Source of the DNA: Flavobacteriaceae bacterium
GTDB lineage: Bacteria; Bacteroidota; Bacteroidia; Flavobacteriales; Flavobacteriaceae
Assembly: GCA_002713705.1 (NCBI GenBank)
Contig: PAUJ01000011.1
Span: forward strand, 1-9,106
Direction of reading: 5' to 3'
DNA: 9,106 nt
Position 1 is the stretch's first letter; each line of letters opens with the position of its first letter. Shown here piece by piece: positions 1-6,113 of the stretch. Under the pieces are notes generated by a model, which worked only from the letters and a program-made list of their open reading frames with translations, did not search any database and was not told the DNA's origin. The translations under genes and the position numbers were made by a program.

Positions 1-522
1 CTGATCTGTTTTTCCTGGTAAAACTTCCATGGTAGCATACACTAAATTTTTAGGGTAAACCGCATTTAACATTCCGCCAGCATCAAAAAAATCGCCTTGC
101 GCATTAAGTAAACCTTGATCATCAAAACCAAAATACCAATAGCCTTTAAGGTTTAATTGCTTTCCAGTTGCTACTTGAATACCGGTCCATTTTCCATAAG
201 TTCTCACACTACCATTTAATACCCCTAATGAATCCGTTCCAGGAAGCCATAGTTCAGCGGTATAATTGATGTCATCAAAAGCATCATGGTAACCTTTAAG
301 CATGGAAGTATATGTTTCATATCCAACAATATCAGAACCATAAAAAGGTAGTTCAACTTTAATGTCTTTACTAATTAGCTTTAGTTGTTCGTCTATATTT
401 TCTTCACCATGCAATTTAAATAGTTGCTTTGCGGTCGCTAAATTTTTAGCATACTTAGAGTTCGAATTAGAGCAACTTGTAAGAAATAAAAGTGGTAGTA
501 TTAAAAATAAAATATTTTTCAT
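1..522 (-). CDS. SnoaL/NTF2-like lipoprotein, 3'-truncated by window edge
   Basis: Open frame on the minus strand from ATG at 522 to the window edge (174 codons, no stop reached). The N-terminus is a lipoprotein signal: MKN, a hydrophobic stretch, then the lipobox LTSC with Cys17 as the probable lipidation site. The residues after Cys (SNSNSK) lack an acidic cluster of the kind reported as a surface-export signal in some Bacteroidota, so a periplasm-facing lipoprotein is the simpler guess. The mature part looks like an NTF2/SnoaL-like cone: a helix near 'YHDAF', then strands with 'GKWTG', a 'GKQLNLKGYWYF' strand and 'DAGGM' further on. Such folds bind or isomerise small molecules, but many have no known activity, and no catalytic residue can be assigned here. 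It starts 42 bases after the stop of the TPR/NTF2-like gene and is probably co-transcribed with it. The lipobox is clear, the fold is a moderate call, and the function is unknown. Confidence 0.75.
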   Translation of the reverse strand, partial: MKNILFLILPLLFLTSCSNSNSKYAKNLATAKQLFKLHGEENIDEQLKLISKDIKVELPFYGSDIVGYETYTSMLKGYHDAFDDINYTAELWLPGTDSLGVLNGSVRTYGKWTGIQVATGKQLNLKGYWYFGFDDQGLLNAQGDFFDAGGMLNAVYPKNLVYATMEVLPGKTDQ

Positions 523-564
523 GTTTTTAAATGTTTTGTGATTATTTATGATACGTGTTTTAAT

Positions 565-1695
565 TTATTCTGGAAGACCATTTTTTCCTTTTCTTGGAGC
601 ATACGATGTATGTAATATTTTCCATCCATCATCGGTATTAGTCCAAGTTGCTGATGCTCTTGTTGCATAAGGAACAGTTTCGTTGGTTTCTGTAATGGTG
701 TAATTCCCATCTGCAACAAATGTAATTACAGCAGTTTTCATATCAGGGGAAAAGTAAGTTTCCATATTAGAGAGCTTGAAGTAATCCCAAGTTAAACCAT
801 TGCCTTTTAAGAGATCCTCTTTGGTGTAAATATAAAAAGGATTTAAATTAGAGTCTCCTGTAGAAACTTTAATCTCTGGATGTTCAAACTTTTTGTAAGA
901 CTCATAATCCCCACCCAAAATTGCTTTTTGCATTTCTTCTTGATTTGCTATAATTTTTTCACTTATTTTTTCTTGTTCGGTTTTAGCATAATACAGTTGA
1001 GCTTTAGTTGCATATGGAGACGCAAAGGTTCCAAAGTCGATTGCCTTAAGTTGAGTGTTTAATGCATTTTCGTAATCTCCCATTGCAGCATAATGTTCTC
1101 CCATTGAATCATATGAATTTGGACCATCATGCATATTTTGAGACATTTTAACATACTCCATAGCTTTAGCTGTATCTTTTTTTCCGAAACTTCCGTTCAT
1201 ATAGCCATAAGATATCATGTTATAGGCTGAGGAAGAGTATAAAGGGAATTTTTCAGCAAAAGCTTTAAAAGAATTAAAATCCTGCAAAGAGGTAGTTAAG
1301 TAATTTATTAATGGACTCTTTGGAAATTGACTTGCAAGAGTTTTATCTAAAGCTTTTTGTTCCTCTGAAGAGGCTAACATATAATTATACCAGGCTTTTT
1401 CTTCTGCACTTAATTTAGTTTCATTAATTTCTTTAAGTTTTGTTGTTCTACTTCCCCATTCTGAGTTTGAACTACTAATAAATGCCAAGGTTAGTTGTGC
1501 ACAACCACAATTTTCATCTATTAATAATGCTGAATTAGCAGCACCAAAAGCGGCCATATATTCTAAATTCATTGCATATTCTATTGCTTGATTAGCAATA
1601 ATGGCTCCTTTTTTATTGCAAGAAGTATTATTGACCCATTGAGCATTAGCAATCATTGTAACACATAAAGAAGTGATAATTAGGGTATTTTTCAT
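565..1695 (-). CDS. secreted TPR-repeat protein with C-terminal DUF4440/NTF2-like domain
   Basis: 376 residues. A Sec signal peptide is visible (MKNTLIITSL..., probable cleavage after ANA at residue 18, before Gln19), so the protein is probably periplasmic or exported. Residues about 28-245 are helical and resemble tetratricopeptide repeats. The clearest is 'MGEHYAAMGDYENALNTQLKAI' in pattern (small residue, Tyr, Gly-Asp-Tyr, Ala-Leu, Ala-Ile), with another near residues 30-65 that carries a CxC (NCGCAQ). From about residue 250 to the end the pattern changes to an NTF2-like/DUF4440 domain, ending in 'DDGWKILHTSY', a typical last strand of that family. No enzyme motif is recognised; TPRs suggest protein binding and the NTF2-like part may bind a ligand. 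It is the first gene of a minus-strand unit with the SnoaL-like lipoprotein and is divergent from the HxlR regulator, which may control it. The ORF is secure, the domains are fairly secure, and the role is unknown. Confidence 0.85.
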   Translation of the reverse strand: MKNTLIITSLCVTMIANAQWVNNTSCNKKGAIIANQAIEYAMNLEYMAAFGAANSALLIDENCGCAQLTLAFISSSNSEWGSRTTKLKEINETKLSAEEKAWYNYMLASSEEQKALDKTLASQFPKSPLINYLTTSLQDFNSFKAFAEKFPLYSSSAYNMISYGYMNGSFGKKDTAKAMEYVKMSQNMHDGPNSYDSMGEHYAAMGDYENALNTQLKAIDFGTFASPYATKAQLYYAKTEQEKISEKIIANQEEMQKAILGGDYESYKKFEHPEIKVSTGDSNLNPFYIYTKEDLLKGNGLTWDYFKLSNMETYFSPDMKTAVITFVADGNYTITETNETVPYATRASATWTNTDDGWKILHTSYAPRKGKNGLPE

Positions 1696-1731
1696 AAATT
1701 ATTAGTTTTTTTGTTAAATCTTAGTTAAAAA

Positions 1732-1763
1732 CAAATATAATAAAAACTGATTGCGTTACACAA
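1732..1763 (-). promoter_or_regulatory. Bacteroidota-type promoter of the TPR/NTF2-like gene
   Basis: Read on the minus strand, TATATTTG (1739-1732) matches the Bacteroidota -7 consensus TAnnTTTG, and a TTG (1763-1761) lies 21 bases upstream as a -33 element. Transcription would begin near 1725, about 30 bases before the ATG at 1695. The match is by eye; no start site has been mapped. Confidence 0.6.
1751..1763. promoter_or_regulatory. candidate HxlR operator between the divergent promoters
   Basis: TTGCGTTACACAA is an imperfect dyad, TTG-n-GT-n-AC-n-CAA, with five of six arm positions complementary. The left TTG is the -33 element of the rightward promoter and the right CAA is the -33 element of the leftward promoter, so one bound dimer would cover both. 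HxlR proteins are dimeric winged-helix regulators that often act on divergent or neighbouring genes. The assignment to this regulator is inference. Confidence 0.4.
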
Positions 1764-1784
1764 CTAATTTTTAGTTTATATTTG
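1751..1784 (+). promoter_or_regulatory. Bacteroidota-type promoter of the HxlR regulator gene
   Basis: TTG (1751-1753) followed after 23 bases by TATATTTG (1777-1784) fits the TTG/TAnnTTTG pattern, with the spacing at the long end of the usual range. Transcription would start near 1791, leaving a leader of about 77 bases before ATG 1868. This promoter overlaps the divergent one for the TPR gene at 1751-1763. Confidence 0.55.
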
Positions 1785-1828
1785 ACTTTATGATCTTAAT
1801 AAATGTAAATTTTTTAATAATTAAAAAT

Positions 1829-1856
1829 TTTATTGTTTGATGTTTTAAACAATAAA
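1829..1856. repeat. 10-bp perfect inverted repeat in the HxlR leader
   Basis: TTTATTGTTT (1829-1838) and AAACAATAAA (1847-1856) are perfect reverse complements with an 8-base spacer, ending 11 bases before the ATG at 1868. In mRNA this could form a hairpin next to the ribosome-binding region; in DNA it could be an autoregulatory site. A second AT-only dyad, with 8-bp arms around one base, sits at 1811-1827. Low sequence complexity makes chance a real alternative. Confidence 0.45.
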
Positions 1857-1867
1857 TTTAGAATTAC

Positions 1868-2308
1868 ATGGCAAATTCCTCCAAAAAATATACTTGTGCA
1901 ATAGCACGTTCTACAAATCTTATTGGAGATAAATGGTCGCTTCTTATAATGAGGGATGTTATTTTACATAAAAAATCCAGATTTAAAGAATTTAGGTCCT
2001 CAAAAGAAAAAATAGCTACTAATATTCTTACTACTAGATTAGATTTTCTAGTAAAAGAAGGATTTCTCGAAAAAATTACACCTTTAGGTACAAAAAAAAG
2101 CACCCGTTACATTGCCCTAGATAAAGGGATGTCAACAATAAATATTGTAATTGAAATGTATTTATTTTCTATTCATTCCATAGATGAATCTGTTTTAGAT
2201 GAATCTCAAATTGCTATTAAGTCTGCTATCACAAGTAATCCGAAAATATTTAAAGAAGAAAAAATTAAAGGATATCTTAAATTTGTTAAAGAGTTAAAGG
2301 CACTTTAA
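1868..2308 (+). CDS. HxlR-family winged-helix transcriptional regulator
   Basis: 146 residues. The order of family landmarks is clear: a single N-terminal Cys (Cys10), then IGDKWSLLIMRD (residues 19-30), RFKEF, a recognition-helix region 'ILTTRLDFLVKEGFLEK' and the wing 'STRYIAL'. HxlR/DUF24 proteins are dimeric cytoplasmic DNA-binding proteins. Several (HypR, YodB and QorR types) sense electrophiles, quinones or oxidants through the conserved N-terminal Cys. Here the usual CP after that position is CA, but the Cys is kept, so thiol-based sensing is possible though not shown. The C-terminal 45 residues beyond the winged helix are Lys-rich and not recognised. The start ATG 1868 gives the standard distance to Cys10. 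The gene is divergent from the TPR/NTF2-like gene and 43 bases upstream of the duplicated ABM lipoprotein gene, with no promoter visible between, so it is probably an operon. Family assignment is confident; the ligand is unknown. Confidence 0.92.
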   Translation: MANSSKKYTCAIARSTNLIGDKWSLLIMRDVILHKKSRFKEFRSSKEKIATNILTTRLDFLVKEGFLEKITPLGTKKSTRYIALDKGMSTINIVIEMYLFSIHSIDESVLDESQIAIKSAITSNPKIFKEEKIKGYLKFVKELKAL

Positions 2309-2351
2309 TTTATTTATCATTACATTACATAACAATACAAAAATAATCGTT

Positions 2352-3113
2352 ATGCAAATGAGAAATATTTTATTCTTGACCGTACTTTTTTTGACAATAT
2401 CTTGTAATAACAAAACTAAAAAAGTGAAAGAACTCGCTGTTATAAAAGAAAACACGGCCCTATTAATAGTGAATTATGAATTAAAAGACATGACCTTAGA
2501 GGCACATTCCGAATTAGGTTCAGAGGTTGTTTCTAATTTTTCGCCTGGTAAAATTGATGGTTTAATTGGAAAAACATTTATCGGTAATGTTGATAATGGT
2601 GTTTTTGGAGGTGTTTATTATTTTGAAAACCAAAAATCGTTAGATACTTATTTAAATTCTGAACTATGGAAAGGTATTGCATCACATCCCAACTTGATAA
2701 ATTTTAAAACAGATAGCTATGGGATTGCTTCTATTTCTGATTTAAGTAATGGTAATGCAGCTATTAGAAATACAGAAAAAATAAAAGCTCCAGAAGGAAT
2801 GAGTGTTTTGGTTGTTAACTATGAATTAGAGGATATGACTTTAGAAGCACATGCTGAATTAGGTTCAGAGGTTGTTTCTAATTTTTCACCTGGAAAAATT
2901 GATGGTTTAATTGGAAAAACCTTTATTGGTAATGTTGAAAATGGTGTTTTTGGAGGCGTGTATTATTTTAAAAATCAGGATGATTTAAATAACTATTTAA
3001 ATTCTGATCTTTGGAAAGGTATTGTAACACACCCTAATTTGGTAAATTTTAAAACAGATATTTATGAAGTTGCTTCAATATCTTTAGTTTCAAACGGAGT
3101 TCCAATTCTTTAA
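2352..3113 (+). CDS. lipoprotein with two tandem YdhR-like ABM (monooxygenase-type) domains
   Basis: 253 residues from ATG 2352. ATG 2358 (Met3) would give an equally good signal peptide and may be the true start. The signal ends in lipobox TISC, with Cys18 the lipidation site; it is followed by NNKTKK, so there is no acidic export signal and a periplasmic-facing anchor is likely. The rest is two copies of one ~98-residue domain, residues 37-134 and 152-249, joined by a 17-residue linker; by eye 79 of 98 positions are identical. Each copy has a first strand 'VNYEL', a conserved 'SNFSPGKIDGLIGKTF', then 'GGVYYF' and 'YLNS.LWKGI..HPNL.NFK'. This order resembles E. coli YdhR (GGIYLF and the following helix), a dimeric ferredoxin-like alpha/beta-barrel family called putative monooxygenases. 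A tandem pair could fold as an intramolecular pseudo-dimer. Family members are normally single-domain and cytoplasmic, so a duplicated lipidated form is unusual. Catalytic activity is not shown. It probably shares a transcript with the HxlR gene. Confidence 0.85.
   Translation: MQMRNILFLTVLFLTISCNNKTKKVKELAVIKENTALLIVNYELKDMTLEAHSELGSEVVSNFSPGKIDGLIGKTFIGNVDNGVFGGVYYFENQKSLDTYLNSELWKGIASHPNLINFKTDSYGIASISDLSNGNAAIRNTEKIKAPEGMSVLVVNYELEDMTLEAHAELGSEVVSNFSPGKIDGLIGKTFIGNVENGVFGGVYYFKNQDDLNNYLNSDLWKGIVTHPNLVNFKTDIYEVASISLVSNGVPIL
2460..2753 (+). repeat. first copy of the duplicated ABM domain
   Basis: Codons 37-134 of the lipoprotein. Copy 2 follows at an offset of exactly 345 bases. The core from 2511 to 2624 agrees with copy 2 at 107 of 114 bases, and six of the seven differences are silent third-position changes. 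Confidence 0.93.
2805..3098 (+). repeat. second copy of the duplicated ABM domain
   Basis: Codons 152-249 of the lipoprotein. Differences from copy 1 cluster in the helix after 'YYF' (KNQDDLNN versus ENQKSLDT) and in the last strand, while the central block 'ELGSEVVSNF...GKTFIGNV' is identical over 27 residues. Confidence 0.93.
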
Positions 3114-3132
3114 CTTGATTTATTAAATTCAA

Positions 3133-3190
3133 ACAGCATAATAAAACATGCGAAAGCGATTAATAGAGTTTATATGCTGTAACGATTTTT
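3133..3190 (+). terminator. possible terminator after the ABM lipoprotein gene
   Basis: ACAGCATA (3133-3140) and TATGCTGT (3173-3180) are perfect 8-bp inverted arms, followed a few bases later by a T run (3185-3190). The 32-base loop is too large for a classical intrinsic terminator, so this is tentative. The rest of 3114-3370 holds no gene I can support. Confidence 0.25.
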
Positions 3191-3347
3191 TACCTGTACC
3201 TATAACTCAACTATTGTAAATTAATAACAACTAAACCTATTACGTTCAATATTTATCCATTAAATTTTTGTACTCATTTCATCAAATCCTTTAGCTGCAT
3301 GAATTTTATATACAACACTAACAAACATCACTGTTTTGTTCGATGGG

Positions 3348-3381
3348 TTTGAGGTTAAATTAAGAGTTTAGCTTATCTTTG
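3348..3381 (+). promoter_or_regulatory. era promoter
   Basis: TATCTTTG at 3374-3381 matches the TAnnTTTG -7 element, and a TTTG at 3348-3351, 22 bases upstream, can serve as -33. The element ends 16 bases before the era ATG, giving a very short leader. Its surroundings (AGCTTATCTTTGCAG) match the der promoter at 14 of 15 bases. Confidence 0.65.
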
Positions 3382-3397
3382 CAGGAAATAATAGTGT

Positions 3398-4279
3398 ATG
3401 ACTCATAAAGCGGGATTTGTTAATATTATTGGAAACCCAAATGTTGGAAAAAGTACCTTGATGAATGCTTTTGTAGGAGAACGACTTTCTATTATTACTT
3501 CCAAAGCTCAGACGACTCGTCATCGTATTTTGGGGATTGTTAATGGAGATGATTTTCAAATGATTTTGAGTGATACTCCCGGAATAATAAAGCCTGCTTA
3601 TCAATTACAAGAAAGCATGATGGGATTTGTGAAGTCTGCTTTTGAAGATGCCGATGTATTACTTTACTTGGTAGAATTGGGTGAGAAAGCGTTAAAAGAT
3701 GAAACGTTTTTCAATAAGATTACTAGTGCCAAGATTCCTGTTCTATTACTTATTAATAAAATAGACAAAGGAAACGAAGAATTGTTAAAAGAATCTTTAG
3801 AGCTATGGCAAAATCAAGTTCCCAATGCCGAAATATTTGCAATTTCTGCCCTTGAAGATTTTGGGGTTCAAGAGGTCTTTAAGCGCATTATTGATGTGCT
3901 TCCAAAATCTCCAGCTTTTTATCCAAAAGATCAATTAACAGATAAGCCAGAACGTTTTTTTGTGAATGAAATCATACGTGAAAAAATATTAATGCATTAT
4001 AAAAAAGAAATACCTTATTCAGTTGAAATAGATACTGAAGAGTTTTTTGAAGAAGAAAGTATCATTCGACTGCGAAGCGTTATTATGGTTGAGCGTGAAA
4101 CACAAAAAGGCATTATCATTGGTCATAAAGGATCCGCATTAAAAAGAGTAGGGGTAGAAGCGAGAAAAGATTTAGAAAAATTCTTTGGTAAGCAAGTTCA
4201 TATGGAACTCTATGTAAAAGTGAATAAAAATTGGAGAAGTAATGACCGCCAATTAAAACGATTTGGTTATAATCAGTAG
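3398..4279 (+). CDS. era: GTPase Era
   Basis: 293 residues, the normal length of Era. This essential GTPase binds the 3' end of 16S rRNA and helps mature the 30S subunit, in the cytoplasm and near the inner membrane. All G motifs are intact: GNPNVGKS (12-19), the switch I threonines in QTTRHRI (38-44), DTPG (59-62), NKID (120-123) and SAL (150-152). The C-terminal KH RNA-binding domain occupies about 185-290, with GHKG (242-245) as its GxxG loop. The start ATG 3398 puts the first strand 'AGFVNIIG' directly at the N-terminus as in homologues, and is 16 bases behind the promoter. No gene follows closely (523 bases to the der ATG), so it is probably transcribed alone. Nothing is odd in the protein; Lys-rich ends such as 'KVNKNWRSNDRQLKRFGY' are standard for the family. 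Confidence 0.98.
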   Translation: MTHKAGFVNIIGNPNVGKSTLMNAFVGERLSIITSKAQTTRHRILGIVNGDDFQMILSDTPGIIKPAYQLQESMMGFVKSAFEDADVLLYLVELGEKALKDETFFNKITSAKIPVLLLINKIDKGNEELLKESLELWQNQVPNAEIFAISALEDFGVQEVFKRIIDVLPKSPAFYPKDQLTDKPERFFVNEIIREKILMHYKKEIPYSVEIDTEEFFEEESIIRLRSVIMVERETQKGIIIGHKGSALKRVGVEARKDLEKFFGKQVHMELYVKVNKNWRSNDRQLKRFGYNQ

Positions 4280-4777
4280 TATTTTACGATGCTTTTTGTT
4301 GTTTTTCTATCTAATATAAAACCTTATTTATGATCCATTCAATCGTTAAAATATAAGCGCAGCCAAACAATATTCAAATGTCAGCTTACTTCCTTTAGGT
4401 ACTATGTAAACGCTTTTAAAGACTCCATCTAATAGCGATAAATTAAAAAAATTAAAATGTAATTAAAAGTATGTTTTTTCACCAAATTACTCCTCTAATT
4501 CGCTTTCGTAGCTTCTAATTCAACAATTTTAAATTGTAATTGTAAGACCAAAAATATTTAATTTTTATTCGAGACCCTTTTAAAAACATGATGTTTTATT
4601 CTTAAAATTGAAAATTATTTTTGTAACTCTTCACTGTTTTCAATAGGTCTTAGCATATTCTCATTATTTTTATGCCTCTTAAGTTTAAATCTAGGTCTTG
4701 ATATTAGTTCGTTTTCTAGGCTCGCATACAACGAAATTGGATTGCGATTTAGAATTTTTTCTTCAAATAGTAAAGCT
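4280..4777. other. gene-free region between era and der
   Basis: About 500 AT-rich bases without a convincing gene, tRNA or known riboswitch. Two short perfect dyads are visible: ACAATTT-t-AAATTGT (4523-4537) and AAAACAT-g-ATGTTTT (4583-4597). On the minus strand a frame is open from about 4776 to the stop at 4615-4617, but it has no start codon near its beginning and contains the der promoter, so I do not call it a gene. It could be a decayed gene, an untranslated leader or simply spacer. Confidence 0.6.
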
Positions 4778-4785
4778 TACCTTTG
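4778..4785 (+). promoter_or_regulatory. der promoter -7 element
   Basis: TACCTTTG fits TAnnTTTG and ends 17 bases before ATG 4803, the same geometry as at era. No TTG is present at the expected -33 distance; a T run (4755-4760) lies there instead. Its position argues that translation cannot begin at the upstream TTG 4698. Confidence 0.6.
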
Positions 4786-4802
4786 CAGCCAATAAAAAAG
4801 AT

Positions 4803-6107
4803 ATGAGTATAGTAGCCATTGTAGGTAGACCAAACGTAGGGAAATCTACTTTATTTAATAGATTAATTCAACGAAGAGAAGCAATTGTAGATGCTGTTAG
4901 TGGTGTTACTAGAGATCGTCATTATGGAAAAAGTGACTGGAATGGAAAGGTCTTTTCTTTAATTGATACTGGAGGATATGTTGTTGGAAGTGATGATGTA
5001 TTTGAATCGGAAATCGATAAGCAAGTTGAACTAGCTATTGACGAAGCTGATGCAATCATATTTATGACGGATGTTGTTTCTGGAGTTACTGGTATGGACG
5101 AAGAGGTTACAAAACTATTGCGAAAATGCGCCAAACCTATTTTTTTAGTAGTTAACAAAGTGGATAGCGCCAAACGGACCAATGACGCTATTGAATTTTA
5201 TTCGCTAGGATTTGAAAAATATTATATAATGTCTAGTATTAACGGTAGTGGTACCGGAGAGTTATTAGACGATTTAATAAAGGTATTGCCAAAAGAGGAG
5301 GAAGTTGAAGAAGAAAGTGAATTACCTCGTTTTGCGGTTGTTGGGAGGCCTAATGCTGGAAAATCTTCTTTTATCAATGCTTTAATAGGTGAGAATAGAT
5401 ACATTGTAACTGATATTGCAGGTACTACTAGGGATAGTATTGATACCCATTACAATAGATTTGGTTTTGAATTTAATTTAGTAGATACTGCTGGGATTCG
5501 AAGGAAAAGTAAAGTTAAAGAAGACTTAGAATTTTATTCTGTAATGAGAAGTGTTCGAGCAATTGAACATTGTGATGTTGCAATTCTTGTGCTGGATGCC
5601 ACAAGAGGTTTTGATGGTCAAGTACAAAAAATATTTTGGTTGGCTCAAAAAAATAATAAAGGAATTGTTATTTTAGTAAATAAATGGGATTTAGTTGAAA
5701 AAGATCATAAAAGTGTAAAAGAATTTGAAAAATTAATTCGATTGCAATGTGAACCTTTTACAGATGTGCCAATAATTTTTATTTCGGTACTTACTAAACA
5801 ACGTATTTTTAAAGCAATTGAAACTGCTGTTGAGGTATTTAAAAATAGAAGCAAAAAAATAAAAACCAGTGAACTTAATGAGCTTATGCTTCCAATTATT
5901 GAGGCATATTCACCACCTGCATATAAAGGAAAATATGTGAAGATTAAGTATTGCATGCAGTTACCGATTCCGTATCCAAGTTTTGCGTTTTTTGCAAATT
6001 TACCGCAATATGTAAAGGATCCGTACAAACGTTTTCTCGAAAACAAATTACGTGAGAAATTCGATTTTCATGGAGTTCCCATTACCGTTTATTTAAGAAA
6101 AAAATAG
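4803..6107 (+). CDS. der: ribosome-assembly GTPase Der (EngA), two GTPase domains
   Basis: 434 residues from ATG 4803, the usual Der length. Der is an essential cytoplasmic GTPase for 50S subunit maturation. Domain 1 shows GRPNVGKS (8-15), VTRDR (35-39), DTGG (55-58) and NKVD (118-121). Domain 2 shows GRPNAGKS (181-188), TTRDS (208-212), DTAG (228-231) and NKWD (293-296). The acidic linker 'KEEEVEEESELPR' (164-176) separates them, and the C-terminal KH-like domain covers about 350-434. The frame remains open upstream to a TTG at 4698, which would add 35 residues with no Der character. ATG 4803 starts the first beta strand (MSIVAIVG) and lies just behind the promoter, so I choose it. The fifth motif of domain 1 reads SSING rather than the more usual SA-type, a mild variation. 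The stop is 6 bases from the stop of the convergent MerR-like gene. Confidence 0.97.
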   Translation: MSIVAIVGRPNVGKSTLFNRLIQRREAIVDAVSGVTRDRHYGKSDWNGKVFSLIDTGGYVVGSDDVFESEIDKQVELAIDEADAIIFMTDVVSGVTGMDEEVTKLLRKCAKPIFLVVNKVDSAKRTNDAIEFYSLGFEKYYIMSSINGSGTGELLDDLIKVLPKEEEVEEESELPRFAVVGRPNAGKSSFINALIGENRYIVTDIAGTTRDSIDTHYNRFGFEFNLVDTAGIRRKSKVKEDLEFYSVMRSVRAIEHCDVAILVLDATRGFDGQVQKIFWLAQKNNKGIVILVNKWDLVEKDHKSVKEFEKLIRLQCEPFTDVPIIFISVLTKQRIFKAIETAVEVFKNRSKKIKTSELNELMLPIIEAYSPPAYKGKYVKIKYCMQLPIPYPSFAFFANLPQYVKDPYKRFLENKLREKFDFHGVPITVYLRKK

Positions 6108-6113
6108 AAAAAA

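Noticed and set aside
1864..2103. Minus-strand 79-codon frame
   Set aside because: It lies wholly opposite the start of the HxlR gene, whose protein has clear family motifs; it is a shadow frame.
2320..2351. Possible separate promoter between the HxlR and ABM lipoprotein genes
   Set aside because: The gap has a small ATTACATTACAT repetition but no TAnnTTTG element, so co-transcription is the simpler reading.
3148..3219. Small plus-strand frame of 23 codons (MRKRLIEF...) after the ABM lipoprotein gene
   Set aside because: It has no promoter, no recognisable product, and overlaps the possible terminator hairpin; chance is the simpler explanation.
4615..4776. Minus-strand open frame of about 53 codons between era and der, Lys/Glu-rich and ending before 4615
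   Set aside because: There is no start codon near its beginning, it runs over the der promoter, and open frames of this length occur by chance in several hundred bases of two-strand sequence.
4922..5404. Minus-strand frames of 86 and 60 codons inside der
   Set aside because: They are antisense to the conserved GTPase motifs of Der and have no protein features of their own.
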